Source: Chlorobaculum thiosulfatiphilum (GTDB taxonomy: Bacteria; Bacteroidota; Chlorobiia; Chlorobiales; Chlorobiaceae). Taken from it: a stretch of 64,000 bases of DNA. A program made the position numbers and the translations under genes. Positions 47,153 to 57,340 of the stretch are shown piece after piece (the stretch's first letter is position 1; every line of letters begins with the position of its first letter). Under the pieces are notes generated by a model. The model did not search any database, was not told the origin of the DNA, and was given only the letters and a program-made list of their open reading frames with translations. Location of the stretch: positions 62,001 through 126,000 of the forward strand of contig NZ_VDCH01000004.1 in NCBI RefSeq assembly GCF_006265165.1. Direction: 5' to 3'.

Positions 47153-49276
47153 TCAGGCGCGCGGCTCCTTGAGGTAGTAGCGCATGGTGTACTCCTTGAC
47201 CATGCGGTCGGTGCTGTAAACCGGTGCGATGGTCGCGATGGCGTTGCGCACGTTTTTCAGCCACCTGACGGGCAGGTTGTGCTCGTTGCGCTCGTAGAAG
47301 GTCGGGATGATCTGGTGTTCGAGCACCTCGTACAGCTTGTTCGCGTCGATACGGTACTGTTCATCATAGTTATCGTACTCCTCGCCGTGGCCGATCGACC
47401 AGCCGTTGGTGCCGTTGTACGCTTCGCACCACCAGCCGTCCATGATGCTCAGGTTCAAACCACCGTGCAGTACGGTCTTCTGGCCCGAGGTGCCGCTGGC
47501 CTCCATCGGCCTGACCGGGTTGTTGAGCCACACATCGACGCCCGAAACAAGCCGCTTGGCCACGCCGATGTTGTAGTTTTCGAGAAAGACCACCTTGCCG
47601 AGGAACTGCGGACGGCGGGAGTGCTCGACGATCTGGCGGATGTACTCTTTTCCGGCGTCGTCGTGCGGATGGGCCTTGCCCGCGAAGACGATCTGCACCG
47701 GCATGTTCGGGTTGTTGACGATGGCGTTGAGGCGATCGAGATCCTGGAAAATCATCGGCGCGCGCTTGTAGGTGGCGAAGCGGCGGGCGAAACCGATGGT
47801 CAGCACGTCGGGCGAAAGCGCGCTTTTGGCAGAGCGTGACGAATCGCACGGTTTGAACGGCGTCGTGTACTGGTGCTGATGATAGAGCTGGTTCGACAGG
47901 TAGCGCGAAATGTAGTCCATGAGATGGCGCTTCAGGTGGTAGCGCAGGCACCACAGCTCGCTGTCGGAAACTTTTGACAGCACCGCTTCGGCCGACTCTC
48001 GCGATGCGAAAAGCTCCTCGATGTTTCCGGCGTGCTGCCTCCAGAAGCGCTCGGTGAAGCCGCTGCTCCAGCTCTTGGTGTGGATGCCGTTGGTGATGTG
48101 GCCGATCGGCACCTCTTTCGAGTCGTCCGTTCCGTACAGATGCTTCCACATGTCGCGCGAAACCTCGCCGTGCAATTTCGAGACGCCGTTGGCGCAGCGT
48201 GAGAGCTGCAAGGCGAGCACGGTCATGGTGAACAGGCCCGAGGTGTCCGCCGGGTTTTCGGCTCCGAGCCTCATGACCTCCTCGAACTCCATGCCGGAGA
48301 GCGTCAGGTATTTCGAGAAGGTGTAGGCCATCATGTCTCTCGAAAAACGGTCGTGTCCCGCCGGAACCGGCGTGTGCGTGGTAAAGACGCACTGCTCCTT
48401 GACCTTGGCCTTCGCCTCTTCGAAAGAACGCCCGCTGGCGAGTTCGCCGGCAAGCAGTTCGAGCGTCAGGAAGGCGGAGTGACCCTCGTTCATGTGATAG
48501 ACGGCAGGTTCGAGCTTCAGCGCCTTCAGCAGCTTGATGCCGCCGATGCCGAGCAGAATCTCCTGGTTGATGCGCATGTTCTGGTCGCCGCCATAGACTC
48601 GCGAGCAGATGTCGCGGTAGTGCATTTCATTGGCCGGGATGTTGGTGTCGAGCAGGTAGAGCGTGGCGCGTCCGACCTTCAGGCTCCAGGCCTGGGCGAA
48701 GACGGTGCTCTGGGCAATGGTGACTTCGATGATCAGATCCTTGCCGTCCTCGGTTGTCACCTTCTCGATGGGCAGGCTCTCGGGGTATTGCAGCGGATAA
48801 TCCTCGATCTGCCAGCCGTCATGATTGAGGTACTGGCGGAAATAGCCCTCCTTGTAGAACAGGGAGATGCCGATGAAATTGAGGCCGAGGTCGCTGGCCG
48901 ACTTGATGTGGTCGCCCGAGAGGATGCCGAGGCCGCCCGAATAGATGCGCAGGCTCTCGTGAATGCCGAATTCGGCGCTGAAGTAGGCGACCGGGCTGGA
49001 AACAAGTTGCGGTGCGTGTTCGGCGGCCCAGGTGTTTTTGTCGGCCATGTACTCTTCGAACCGTTTGCTCACCTGGTCGATCGTGACGCCCAGTTCGCAC
49101 GAGCAGAGCGCTTCGAGTTCGTCGGCGGAAATGTGCCGGAGCAGTTCGACCGGGTTGTGATTGACCCGTTCCCAGAGCAGCGGCGAGAGGTTCTTGAAGA
49201 GCGATTTGGCATCGGTGTCCCATGACCACCAGAGGTTCCGGGAGAGTTTTTTTACAGCGGAGATATTTTTCGACAT
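47153..49276 (-). CDS. glgP: Alpha-glucan (glycogen) phosphorylase
   Basis: Phosphorolyses alpha-1,4-glucans to glucose 1-phosphate, mobilising stored glycogen. The 707-residue protein is the short bacterial/archaeal GT35 type with an N-terminal DUF3417-like region (LSRNLWWSWDTDAKSLF). SAEFGIHESLRIYSGGLGIL and NEGHSAFLTLELLAGEL follow. The C-terminal PLP region reads VRPMEASGTSGQKTVLHGG, then NLSIMDGWWCEAYNGTNGW. It is the first gene of a minus-strand unit with pyrD and ispF; the grouping is by position, not by pathway. Confidence 0.94.
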   Translation of the reverse strand: MSKNISAVKKLSRNLWWSWDTDAKSLFKNLSPLLWERVNHNPVELLRHISADELEALCSCELGVTIDQVSKRFEEYMADKNTWAAEHAPQLVSSPVAYFSAEFGIHESLRIYSGGLGILSGDHIKSASDLGLNFIGISLFYKEGYFRQYLNHDGWQIEDYPLQYPESLPIEKVTTEDGKDLIIEVTIAQSTVFAQAWSLKVGRATLYLLDTNIPANEMHYRDICSRVYGGDQNMRINQEILLGIGGIKLLKALKLEPAVYHMNEGHSAFLTLELLAGELASGRSFEEAKAKVKEQCVFTTHTPVPAGHDRFSRDMMAYTFSKYLTLSGMEFEEVMRLGAENPADTSGLFTMTVLALQLSRCANGVSKLHGEVSRDMWKHLYGTDDSKEVPIGHITNGIHTKSWSSGFTERFWRQHAGNIEELFASRESAEAVLSKVSDSELWCLRYHLKRHLMDYISRYLSNQLYHQHQYTTPFKPCDSSRSAKSALSPDVLTIGFARRFATYKRAPMIFQDLDRLNAIVNNPNMPVQIVFAGKAHPHDDAGKEYIRQIVEHSRRPQFLGKVVFLENYNIGVAKRLVSGVDVWLNNPVRPMEASGTSGQKTVLHGGLNLSIMDGWWCEAYNGTNGWSIGHGEEYDNYDEQYRIDANKLYEVLEHQIIPTFYERNEHNLPVRWLKNVRNAIATIAPVYSTDRMVKEYTMRYYLKEPRA

Positions 49277-49472
49277 GTTGGATTTGCGGGTTTTGCTACG
49301 TTCCCAAAGTGGCGCAGGTTAAGAAAACGGAGTATCTTACAGAGAGCATCCGTGAAAAGGATGCGGGAATGAACAACGGGGTATCGGGATTCACGGCGGC
49401 TCCGATCCGGCCAGACTCATTCGTTACCTTGCTGAATTTAAGCCTTTCAATCCGTAAATCAACAGTGCAACG

Positions 49473-50351
49473 GTGTCCTTTGATAAGAAAGTAACTATCG
49501 CTCACCTTTCCGATCTGCACTTTGCAAGCAGAAACGATCGTTACCTGACGGCCCGGTTCGACGTCATTCTCGCCGAGTTTGTCCGCCGGAAGTACGATCA
49601 TCTTGTGTTGACCGGTGATCTGATCGACACGGCTTCACCGGCGCTCTGGACGATTATCCGGGATGCCCTGTCGCGTCACGGGCTGTTTGACTGGACGAAA
49701 ACCACGGTGATTCCCGGTAACCACGACCTGATCGATCTCGAAGAGGAGATGCGCTTTTACAACGCCCTGAATCCCGACGACCGGAGCCGCCAGCGCCGGC
49801 TTGACGAGCGGCTGCGGCAGTTCAACGCCTTGTTCCACTCGCTCATCACCGATGACGGCGATGCCGGGGCGGGCGTACCTTTCGTCAAGGTGCTGCGTTT
49901 TGGCGAGATTGCGCTCTCCTTCGTGGCGGTCAATACGGTCGCGCCGTGGTCGGGGCTGGACAATCCTGTCGGCGCCCGGGGCAGCGTTTCGCGCGAAACG
50001 CTCATGGCGCTCCAGGAGCCGGAGGTGCGCCATGCGCTCGACGGAACCTTCGTCATCGGCCTCTGTCACCACGCCTACAAGGTTTACGGCACTGGCGCAC
50101 TGGTCGATCAGGCGTTCGACTGGACGATGGAGTTCAAGAATCGCGACGAATTTCTCGGGGCGATGAGGAGTCTCGGCGCGAAACTGGTGCTGCACGGTCA
50201 CTTCCACCGTTTTCAGGTCTATCAGGTCGGCGGCATACCGTTCATCAACGGCGGCAGTTTTCGCTACTCTCCCGAACGCTACGGCGAGCTGACTATCGGC
50301 GCGGATGGCAGATGGTCGCACCGCTTCGTCAACCTCGCGCTCAAAAAGTAG
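49473..50351 (+). CDS. Calcineurin-like metallophosphoesterase
   Basis: A 292-residue dimetal phosphoesterase with all five family blocks: LSDLHF (Asp14, His16), LTGDLID (Asp49), PGNHDLID (Asn83, His84), GLCHHAYKV and LHGHFHRFQV. The start is a GTG at 49473. The substrate is unknown; relatives hydrolyse cyclic nucleotides, nucleic acids or lipid-linked phosphates (for example CpdA- or LpxH-like). No signal peptide is present, so it is cytoplasmic. It is divergent from glgP. Confidence 0.88.
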   Translation: MSFDKKVTIAHLSDLHFASRNDRYLTARFDVILAEFVRRKYDHLVLTGDLIDTASPALWTIIRDALSRHGLFDWTKTTVIPGNHDLIDLEEEMRFYNALNPDDRSRQRRLDERLRQFNALFHSLITDDGDAGAGVPFVKVLRFGEIALSFVAVNTVAPWSGLDNPVGARGSVSRETLMALQEPEVRHALDGTFVIGLCHHAYKVYGTGALVDQAFDWTMEFKNRDEFLGAMRSLGAKLVLHGHFHRFQVYQVGGIPFINGGSFRYSPERYGELTIGADGRWSHRFVNLALKK

Positions 50352-50375
50352 CCGGGCTTTTTGTCGCTGAATCCG

Positions 50376-50408
50376 GAAAAAAAAGAACCCTGACTGATGC
50401 CAGGGTTC
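50376..50408 (-). terminator. Intrinsic terminator of the ferritin gene
   Basis: On the minus strand GAACCCTG, an 8-nt loop and CAGGGTTC are followed by a T-run. It is about 50 bp downstream of the ferritin stop and convergent with the phosphoesterase gene. Confidence 0.88.
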
Positions 50409-50457
50409 GGGTGTTCGTCGCGGAGATGGAATGTCCGGCGGCGGATCAGGCGGCGGA

Positions 50458-50952
50458 TCAGTTCATGCCGCGCCGGGCGAGCTGGCGATCCATCATGATC
50501 AGCGCATGGCCCTTCTCTCCGGCCATCTTGATGGTTTCGAGAATCTCGCTGGCTGCGGCCTCCTCCTCGACCTGCTCTTCGATGAACCAGTGCAGATGCA
50601 CCTGGGCGGCGTAATCCTTTTGTTCGACGGCGGCTTCGTAAAGCTTGTTGATGAGCGCGGTGATTTTGCGCTCGTGTTTCAGCACCTGCTCGAACAGGTG
50701 GGCCGGTGACTTGAAGTCCGATGCCGGCTGGGCGATTGGAAGCAGTTCCACTTTGCCGCCGCGTTCGTTGACGAATTTGTAGAGTTTCATGGCGTGGCCC
50801 TGCTCCTCCTTGTACTGGAGTTCGAGCCAGTGCGCGAAGCCGGGAAGATTCATCGAATGGGCGTAGGAGGCCATCGACAGGTAGAGGTAGGCCGAAGCCA
50901 TCTCGTGGTTGATCTGTTCGTTGAACGCCTGCTGAAGTTTTTCACTGAGCAT
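50458..50952 (-). CDS. ftnA: Ferritin
   Basis: A 24-mer iron-storage ferroxidase. The 164-residue four-helix protein has the expected bacterial ferritin ligands: Glu17 ([11 protein letters not shown]), Glu50 and His53 ([11 protein letters not shown]), Glu94 (KHERKITAL), Gln127 and Glu130 (FIEEQVEEE). It has no heme-binding methionine pattern of bacterioferritin. It lies about 90 bp downstream of a second ferritin-fold gene on the same strand, forming an iron or redox stress pair. Confidence 0.95.
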   Translation of the reverse strand: MLSEKLQQAFNEQINHEMASAYLYLSMASYAHSMNLPGFAHWLELQYKEEQGHAMKLYKFVNERGGKVELLPIAQPASDFKSPAHLFEQVLKHERKITALINKLYEAAVEQKDYAAQVHLHWFIEEQVEEEAAASEILETIKMAGEKGHALIMMDRQLARRGMN

Positions 50953-51044
50953 TGGTCTCTTTTTTTGAAGATGAGTGGTTGCGCGATTGTCTGTCAGCGC
51001 ATCTCAACCGTCGAGGGCGGCAGATCGTTTCAGTCTCCTGTCGC

Positions 51045-51536
51045 TCAGGCTTGCTTTTCTTCCTTCACGCCTTGCTCCGTCATGTACTCGCGGATGCGCT
51101 TGGCGTGGTTCTGGTCTTCGCTGGCGAGCTGCTTGAAGAGGTCTGCGGTCAGCGAGCCGGTTTCGCTCTCCATGAACTCCTGGAAATGCGCTTCACCAGC
51201 GGACATCTCGATGTGCAGCGCGAGGTTCAGCGCCTGTTCACGCGAGCACGGCGAGGCGGCGAAACGCTCGCTCTCGGCGAGAATGCGGGCATTGTTCGCC
51301 TTCAGGGCGTCGAGGTCTTTGGCAAGAAGGTTCTCCGGGAAGAACTGCAACGGCTGCGGCTGCTTCTTCTCCTGCTGAAGCAGAGCCGCGTGGCTGCGCT
51401 CCTCCATCGAGAGCTGCCACCAGAACTCCTCGTCCTCCTCGAACCGGTCGTTGAACAGGGTGTACAGCCTGGCGAGATTGAGTTCGAGCTGTATCGATTC
51501 GTCGAGCAGAGCGGCGATGGTCGGTGAAGTCGGCAT
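51045..51536 (-). CDS. Ferritin-like diiron (rubrerythrin-like) protein
   Basis: A 163-residue helical protein of the ferritin-like superfamily. Candidate diiron ligands follow the E...ExxH...E...ExxxH pattern: Glu18 (IQLELNLARLY), Glu46 and His49 (MEERSHAALL), Glu110 (LHIEMSAGEAHF), and Glu140 with His144 (ASEDQNHAKRI). It lacks the C-terminal rubredoxin domain of true rubrerythrin. Likely in peroxide or iron handling. It is upstream of ftnA on the same strand and downstream of carB and a 20-bp hairpin. Confidence 0.75.
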   Translation of the reverse strand: MPTSPTIAALLDESIQLELNLARLYTLFNDRFEEDEEFWWQLSMEERSHAALLQQEKKQPQPLQFFPENLLAKDLDALKANNARILAESERFAASPCSREQALNLALHIEMSAGEAHFQEFMESETGSLTADLFKQLASEDQNHAKRIREYMTEQGVKEEKQA

Positions 51537-51655
51537 GAAAGTTATCGGTGTCGGTGACGGGTGACTTGAATTTCAAACAGGGGCAAGATAATGAACGGCG
51601 GCGACATTGAAGAGATTTCTCCGGAGTTCGGATTGCGGGGCGCTCGATGGCGCGA

Positions 51656-51745
51656 AGGAGATCAGGGACTGCAAGGACAGCAGGGACGAAGAGAATCAGA
51701 GAATCATCTTCGTCCCTGCTGTCCTTGATGTCATTTCGAGTCCTT
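51656..51745. repeat. 9-bp-period element with perfect 20-bp hairpin (copy 6)
   Basis: AAGGACAGCAGGGACGAAGA (51673-51692) is exactly complementary to 51707-51726 across a 14-nt loop. Units AGGGACTGC, AAGGACAGC, AGGGACGAA and the mirrored TTCGTCCCT, GCTGTCCTT keep a 9-bp period. It lies 40 bp downstream of carB and upstream of the ferritin-like gene. Confidence 0.85.
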
Positions 51746-51768
51746 TTCTTCACAGAAGAGCGAGGCGG

Positions 51769-53625
51769 TTATCGATCGCGGTAGGTTGCGTACTCCTGCA
51801 AGCTCTTGACGCCGAACTCTTGGCAGCGGATGCAGTCCATCGCGCGAACCGAGGCTTCGGCGGCTTCGATGGTGGTGACGAACGGCACGCCGCTCTGCAC
51901 CGACGCCGAGCCGATGGCCTCCTCGTCGTGCAGCGCCCGCTCGCCTCGCGGCGTGTTGATGACGAAATCGATCTTGCCGAGCTTGATGATGTCGAAAATG
52001 TTCGGACGTCCCTCTTCGCCGACCTTGAAGACCTTCTTGCACTCGATGCCGTGCCCGGTCAGGAAGGCGTGGGTGCCGGCGGTCGCCACGAGGTCGAAGT
52101 CCATGCGGTACAGCTCGCGGGCGATGTTGAGGATGCGCTGGTTCTTGTCCTGCTCGTTGACGCTGATGAAGACCGTGCCGGAGAGCGGCAGGTGCATGTT
52201 GGCGGCCTGGTACGCCTTGGCGAACGCCTCCGGGAAGGATTCGGCGAGGCTCATCGCCTCACCGGTGGAGCGCATCTCCGGGCCGAGATAGACGCCGGAC
52301 TTGACGAACTTCGAGAAGGGGAAGACCGGCTCCTTGATGGCCATGTGCTTCAGGCCAAGCTCGTCGCAATCCTTCAGGTCGAACTCACGGCGCAGGTCGC
52401 TGAGTTTTTCGCCGAGCATGACGCGCGTGGCGATCTTGACCACAGGAATGGCCGTGGCCTTGCCGACGAAGGGCACGGTGCGGCTTGCGCGCGGGTTGAC
52501 CTCGATGACATAGACCTTGCCGTTCTGCACGGCGTACTGCACGTTCATCAGGCCGATGACTCCGATGTTCTCGGCGAGCTTGCGCGTGTGCTCCTTCATG
52601 GTGGCGATGGCCGCCGGATCGATATTGTAGTAAGGCAGAATCGAGGTGGAGTCGCCGCTGTGGATGCCGGCGGCCTCGACGTGCTGCATGATGCCGCTGA
52701 TGACGCAGTCGGTGCGGTCGGCGATGGCGTCGATGTCGAACTCGACGGCGGTTTCGAGGAAGCGGTCGATGAGCAGCGGATACTTTTCGGTGATGAAGAG
52801 CGCCTGATCGACATACTCCTTGAGCGAGTCGTCGCTGTAGATGATCTTCATGGCGCGTCCGCCAAGCACGTAGCTGGGGCGCACCAGCACCGGATAGCCG
52901 ATGCGACGGGTGATCTCCTGCGCTTCGGCGAAGCTGGTGGCCGTGCCGTAGTCGGGATGCGGAATGTCGAGCTTTTCGAGCAAGGCGCCGAAGCGCTTGC
53001 GGTCTTCGGCCAGGTCGATGCCGTCCGACGAGGTGCCGAGGATGTTCACGCCCGCCTTGTCGAGCTTGGTCGAGAGCTTGAGCGGCGTCTGGCCGCCGAA
53101 GCTGACGATGACGCCGAGCGGCTGTTCGTGTTCGATGATGCGGATGACGTCCTCGAAGGTGAGCGGCTCGAAGTAGAGCTTGTCGGCGATGTCGTAGTCG
53201 GTCGAAACCGTCTCCGGATTGCAGTTGACCATGATGGTTTCGTACCCGGCCTCGCGGAGGGCGAAGACCGCCTGCACACAGCAGTAGTCGAACTCGATGC
53301 CCTGACCAATGCGGTTCGGGCCGCCGCCGAGGATGATCACCTTTTTGCGGTCGGAGCGCACCGATTCGTTCTCTTCGTCGTAGGTCGAGTAGTGGTACGG
53401 AGTCTTGGCGTCGAACTCGGCGGCGCAGGTATCGACGGTCTTGAAGACCGAAACCACGCCGCAGTGGGTGCGCAGTTCGCGCACCGCGGTTTCGCTGGTC
53501 TGGAATATGGTGGCAATCTGGAAGTCGGAAAAGCCATGCTCCTTGGCTTTTTTCATCTTCGGAGCGGGCAGCCTGAGGGCGAGAGCCTGAGCCTCGCCGG
53601 AGAGTTCAGGGAGTGGTGTGGTCAT
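51769..53625 (-). CDS. carB: Carbamoyl-phosphate synthase large chain, C-terminal half (split CarB)
   Basis: Part of the synthase that makes carbamoyl phosphate for arginine and pyrimidines. At 618 residues it is far shorter than the usual 1070. It begins with the oligomerisation domain (KKAKEHGFSDFQIATIF), then the second ATP-grasp unit starting VIILGGGPNRIGQGIEFDYC with VRPSYVLGGRAMKI and VIEVNPRASRTVPF. It ends with the regulatory MGS-like domain (FISVNEQDKNQRILNIAREL to INTPRGERALHDE). The first synthetase half must be a separate gene outside the window, a split known in Aquifex, some archaea and Chlorobi. There is no sign of frameshift. Confidence 0.94.
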   Translation of the reverse strand: MTTPLPELSGEAQALALRLPAPKMKKAKEHGFSDFQIATIFQTSETAVRELRTHCGVVSVFKTVDTCAAEFDAKTPYHYSTYDEENESVRSDRKKVIILGGGPNRIGQGIEFDYCCVQAVFALREAGYETIMVNCNPETVSTDYDIADKLYFEPLTFEDVIRIIEHEQPLGVIVSFGGQTPLKLSTKLDKAGVNILGTSSDGIDLAEDRKRFGALLEKLDIPHPDYGTATSFAEAQEITRRIGYPVLVRPSYVLGGRAMKIIYSDDSLKEYVDQALFITEKYPLLIDRFLETAVEFDIDAIADRTDCVISGIMQHVEAAGIHSGDSTSILPYYNIDPAAIATMKEHTRKLAENIGVIGLMNVQYAVQNGKVYVIEVNPRASRTVPFVGKATAIPVVKIATRVMLGEKLSDLRREFDLKDCDELGLKHMAIKEPVFPFSKFVKSGVYLGPEMRSTGEAMSLAESFPEAFAKAYQAANMHLPLSGTVFISVNEQDKNQRILNIARELYRMDFDLVATAGTHAFLTGHGIECKKVFKVGEEGRPNIFDIIKLGKIDFVINTPRGERALHDEEAIGSASVQSGVPFVTTIEAAEASVRAMDCIRCQEFGVKSLQEYATYRDR

Positions 53626-53848
53626 GCAGCGTCGTATTGGAAAATCATGATTGGAAGACCGTCACGGAAGGTAACAATTCAGGGTCGTACTTTACAACCG
53701 CCGGAGTATAATAAAAAGGCTTTCGAGCTCAAAGTTCCCTGCCGGGCGTTCTGACGCCGGTTCAAAAAGTTTTTTGTACTATTCCTGTTATATTCTTCTC
53801 TTTTCGTGTAATTTCTGACCGGTAAGTAACCCAAGCCTCAGTATTGTG

Positions 53849-55129
53849 ATGAGCGAAAAAAAGTTTGACTCCATAGCATCGGCCCTCGAAGACATCCGGA
53901 ATGGCAAAATGGTGATCGTCGTCGATGACGAAGATCGCGAGGACGAAGGCGATCTGATCGCTGCCGCCGAGCACGCCACTCCCGAGATGGTGAACTTCAT
54001 CACCAAGGAGGCGCGCGGCCTGCTCTGCGTGGCCGTCCCCATGCAGCGCGCTCGCGAGTTGCAGCTCGAACCGATGGTTCAGCGCAACACCTCGCAGCAC
54101 GAAACCAATTTCACGGTATCCATCGACGCCATCGCCGAAGGAGTCACCACGGGCATCTCGGCCTACGACCGCTCCATGACCCTCAAGATGATCGCCGATC
54201 CCGGCTGCACGGCGGACGACTTCTCGCGCCCCGGCCACATCTTTCCGCTCCGCGCGATGGATGGCGGCGTACTCCGCAGGGTTGGTCACACCGAGGCCGC
54301 CGTCGATCTCTGTCGCCTGGCCGGATGCCAGCCCGCCGGTCTGCTCTGCGAAATTCTGCACGACGACGGCAGCATGGCTCGCCTTCCGGAGCTGCTGAAG
54401 CTCAAGGAGAAGCTCGGCATGAAGCTCATTACCATCAAGGATCTCGTCGCTTACCGGATGCAGCAGAGCAAGCTCGTGCACCGCGCCGTCGAGTCGAAGC
54501 TTCCGACCGCGCACGGCGAGTTCAAGCTCATCGCCTACGAAACCATCGTCGATCAGCAGAACCACATGGCCTTCGTCAAGGGCGACGTCGCCGACGGCGA
54601 GCCGGTGCTTGTCCGTGTACACTCGCAGTGCGCCACGGGCGACACCTTCGGCTCGCTTCGTTGCGACTGCGGCCACCAGCTCGAAACCGCCCTGCGCATG
54701 ATCGAAAAAGAGGGGCGCGGCGTCCTCATCTATCTCATGCAGGAGGGACGCGGCATCGGCCTCATCAATAAGCTCAAGGCGTACAATTTGCAGGACGAGG
54801 GTTTCGACACGGTCGAGGCCAACGAGAAGCTCGGCTTCAAGGCCGACTTGCGCGACTACGGCATCGGTGCGCAAATTTTACAGGACCTCGGCGTCCGCAA
54901 GATGCGCCTGCTCACCAACAATCCGAAAAAGATTGTCGGTCTCGAAGGCTACGGCCTCGAAATCGTCGAGCGCCTGCCGCTCGAAATCGAGCCGAACGAG
55001 GTGAACCGCCACTATCTCGAAACCAAGCGAGACAAGCTTGGCCACATGATCGAAATGGCCTCCGGCAACGAACGCATCCTCTTCGAGCGTCTTGCCGACG
55101 AACAGTTGAAACAACAAAAAAAAGATTAA
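53849..55129 (+). CDS. ribBA: Bifunctional DHBP synthase / GTP cyclohydrolase II
   Basis: Makes both riboflavin precursors. The 426-residue fusion has the N-terminal RibB domain ([40 protein letters not shown]) and the C-terminal RibA domain. The RibA zinc cysteines lie in [20 protein letters not shown] and the catalytic loop in [20 protein letters not shown] one codon upstream is an alternative start. No FMN riboswitch is apparent in the 220-bp leader. glyA follows 24 bp later on the same strand, so the two are probably co-transcribed. Confidence 0.96.
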   Translation: MSEKKFDSIASALEDIRNGKMVIVVDDEDREDEGDLIAAAEHATPEMVNFITKEARGLLCVAVPMQRARELQLEPMVQRNTSQHETNFTVSIDAIAEGVTTGISAYDRSMTLKMIADPGCTADDFSRPGHIFPLRAMDGGVLRRVGHTEAAVDLCRLAGCQPAGLLCEILHDDGSMARLPELLKLKEKLGMKLITIKDLVAYRMQQSKLVHRAVESKLPTAHGEFKLIAYETIVDQQNHMAFVKGDVADGEPVLVRVHSQCATGDTFGSLRCDCGHQLETALRMIEKEGRGVLIYLMQEGRGIGLINKLKAYNLQDEGFDTVEANEKLGFKADLRDYGIGAQILQDLGVRKMRLLTNNPKKIVGLEGYGLEIVERLPLEIEPNEVNRHYLETKRDKLGHMIEMASGNERILFERLADEQLKQQKKD

Positions 55130-55153
55130 CCTCCACCGGGAGAAAAAAGAACG

Positions 55154-56476
55154 ATGGATAACGATATTCTCAAACGGCTCGACCCCGAGGTTTTCGAGGC
55201 GATTGCCAATGAAACGAAACGCCAGACCGAGACGCTTGAACTGATCGCTTCGGAGAACTTCACCAGCAACGCGGTCATGGAAGCGTGCGGCTCGGTGATG
55301 ACCAACAAGTACGCCGAGGGCTACCCCGGCAAGCGCTACTACGGCGGCTGCGAGTTCGTCGATGTGGCCGAGAACCTCGCCCGGGACCGCGCCAAAAAGC
55401 TTTTCGGTTGCGAGTACGTCAACGTGCAGCCCCACTCCGGCTCCAGCGCCAACATGGCGGTGCTCTTCGCCGTGCTCAAGCCGGGCGATGCCATCATGGG
55501 CCTCGACCTCTCCCACGGCGGCCACCTGACCCACGGCAGCAAGGTAAACTTCTCCGGCCAGTTTTTCGACGCCCACTCCTACGGCGTCGATAAAGAGACC
55601 GGAATCATCGACATGAACAAGGTCGAGGAGCTGGCCATGCAGGTCAAGCCGAAACTCATCATTACCGGCGCGAGCGCATACTCGCAGGGCTTCGACTTCA
55701 AGGCGTTCCGCGAGGTTGCCGACAAGGTCGGCGCGCTGCTCATGGCCGACATCGCGCACCCGGCGGGTCTGGTCGCCGCGGGCCTCTCCGCCGATCCGAT
55801 GCCGCACTGCCACTTCGTGACCACCACCACGCACAAAACCCTGCGCGGCCCGCGCGGCGGCATGATTATGATGGGCAAGGATTTCGAGAATCCGCTCGGC
55901 CTGACCATCAACACCAAGAACGGCCCGCGCGTCAAGATGATGAGCGAGGTGATGGACGCCGAGGTGATGCCCGGCATCCAGGGCGGCCCGCTGATGCACA
56001 TCATCGCCGGCAAGGCGGTCGCCTTCGGCGAAGCGCTCCAGCCGGAGTTCAAGGCCTACGCGCAGCAGATCAAGGAGAACGCCGCCGCGATGGCCGCCAA
56101 ATTCCTCGCTGCCGACTACCACATCGTCAGCGGCGGCACGAAGAATCACCTCATGCTGCTCGACCTGCGCAACAAGAACGTCACCGGCAAGGTCGCCGAG
56201 AACCTCTTGCACGAAGCGGGAATCACGGTCAACAAGAACATGGTGCCCTTCGACGACAAATCGCCGTTCGTCACCAGCGGCATCCGCGTCGGCACCCCGG
56301 CCATGACCACGCGCGGCATGTTGGTCGCCGAGAGCGAGAAGATCGTCGAACTGATCGACCGCGTCATCTCGGCAGCAAACGACGCCAATGTCGCCGACGT
56401 CTGCAAACAGGTCAGGCAGGAGGTCAAGGAGCTGTGCTTGCAGTTTCCTCTGAACGGCTACGGTTTGCAGTCATAA
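55154..56476 (+). CDS. glyA: Serine hydroxymethyltransferase
   Basis: Interconverts serine and glycine with tetrahydrofolate, the main one-carbon source, and complements the gcv genes in this window. The 440-residue PLP enzyme has [19 protein letters not shown], the tetrahydrofolate/PLP segment [18 protein letters not shown], and the PLP lysine Lys228 in [15 protein letters not shown]. The length is slightly above the E. coli enzyme (417). A strong terminator follows. Confidence 0.97.
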   Translation: MDNDILKRLDPEVFEAIANETKRQTETLELIASENFTSNAVMEACGSVMTNKYAEGYPGKRYYGGCEFVDVAENLARDRAKKLFGCEYVNVQPHSGSSANMAVLFAVLKPGDAIMGLDLSHGGHLTHGSKVNFSGQFFDAHSYGVDKETGIIDMNKVEELAMQVKPKLIITGASAYSQGFDFKAFREVADKVGALLMADIAHPAGLVAAGLSADPMPHCHFVTTTTHKTLRGPRGGMIMMGKDFENPLGLTINTKNGPRVKMMSEVMDAEVMPGIQGGPLMHIIAGKAVAFGEALQPEFKAYAQQIKENAAAMAAKFLAADYHIVSGGTKNHLMLLDLRNKNVTGKVAENLLHEAGITVNKNMVPFDDKSPFVTSGIRVGTPAMTTRGMLVAESEKIVELIDRVISAANDANVADVCKQVRQEVKELCLQFPLNGYGLQS

Positions 56477-56502
56477 GCAGTCAGCGCTAAAGCATTACAA
56501 AG

Positions 56503-56535
56503 GCCGGTACCTCGCAAAGGTGACCGGCTTTTTTT
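56503..56535 (+). terminator. Intrinsic terminator after glyA
   Basis: GCCGGTACCT-CGCAA-AGGT-G-ACCGGC is followed by seven Ts, 27 bp after the glyA stop. Confidence 0.9.
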
Positions 56536-56544
56536 GTGTAAGGA

Positions 56545-56592
56545 AGTGGACGTGGTGGACAAAGAGGGATGGTTTGTTTTTTTGCCCACGTC
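56545..56592. repeat. 9-bp-period element (copy 7)
   Basis: GTGGACGTG and GTGGACAAA are adjacent 9-bp units. The mirrored CCCACGTCGTC lies at about 56585-56595, giving a GACGTGG/CCACGTC stem. It lies directly after the glyA terminator, between convergent genes. Confidence 0.7.
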
Positions 56593-56603
56593 GTCTATTC
56601 AGT

Positions 56604-57140
56604 TCATTTCGTTCCGAAGCGTTTTTCGAGAGTGTTGATCTGGCGGTTGAGCAGGCTGCACGCATCGATGGTTAGCGTAATGGCGGCATTGGCGAAGATT
56701 TCAGGCAGGGGTGGGGCGAACGATGAACGCTCGGCTGACTGACGTTTGTGCTTTTGCAGAACCCAGAGGGCGACTTCATCGACGGTGGCGCATTTTCGGT
56801 CTGTCAGCGTTTTGCGCCGCCGGTCGTCATAAGGCCACACGCTCATGTTGTTCTGACGCAGAAATCCCTCGTAATCAAGCCGAAGTTCTTCCAGACTTTC
56901 TCGGGCAACGCGGTTCAGTTCGAGTTCGGTTGTTTTTGACGTGGCTGAGACCTGGCTTCCTTTCACGATGTTTTGCACCGTCGATATTGCCTCCTGAACC
57001 ATCCGGTCATGGGAACGGTTGCGCTTATCGATGTAGCGGTTGCAGAATCGAACGGTTAAGTCATAGAGCAGTCGCGCGACCTGAAAGCTTTCAAGCTCTT
57101 TGTACCCGCCATGCTCAGGGATCGGTGGTTCTGTGCTCAC
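56604..57140 (-). CDS. Four-helix-bundle (S23/IVP-like) suffix-domain protein
   Basis: A 178-residue helical protein of the four-helix-bundle family related to 23S rRNA intervening-sequence proteins. Family blocks are GGYKELESFQVARLLYDLTV, NRYIDKRNRSHDRMVQEA, VKGSQVSATSKTTELELNRV and LEELRLDYEGFLRQ. The start is uncertain: a GTG at 57140 is assigned, and a TTG at 57182 would add 14 residues. The function of the family is not established; members are often mobile and found in rRNA IVS or accessory sites. No rRNA is adjacent here. Confidence 0.75.
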   Translation of the reverse strand: MSTEPPIPEHGGYKELESFQVARLLYDLTVRFCNRYIDKRNRSHDRMVQEAISTVQNIVKGSQVSATSKTTELELNRVARESLEELRLDYEGFLRQNNMSVWPYDDRRRKTLTDRKCATVDEVALWVLQKHKRQSAERSSFAPPLPEIFANAAITLTIDACSLLNRQINTLEKRFGTK

Positions 57141-57340
57141 TATTTTGCTGCGAAGGGGTTTTGGGGTAACGCAACAGCTCAATGTAGTGAAAAATAAGCA
57201 AAAAAATGAATAGTAAATTTATGTTTTGCTGATTGTTTCCAAACCGTCCATTTTGTCCGCATCTTGAAATTCCGGCGTGCAACCAGCACCGCGTTGTGGC
57301 TATATTGGGCATAAACAACAGACCAAAAGAGAGGGGAAAA

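Noticed and set aside
53626-53848. FMN riboswitch upstream of ribBA
   Set aside because: No recognisable RFN core; the leader contains only AT-rich promoter-like sequence.
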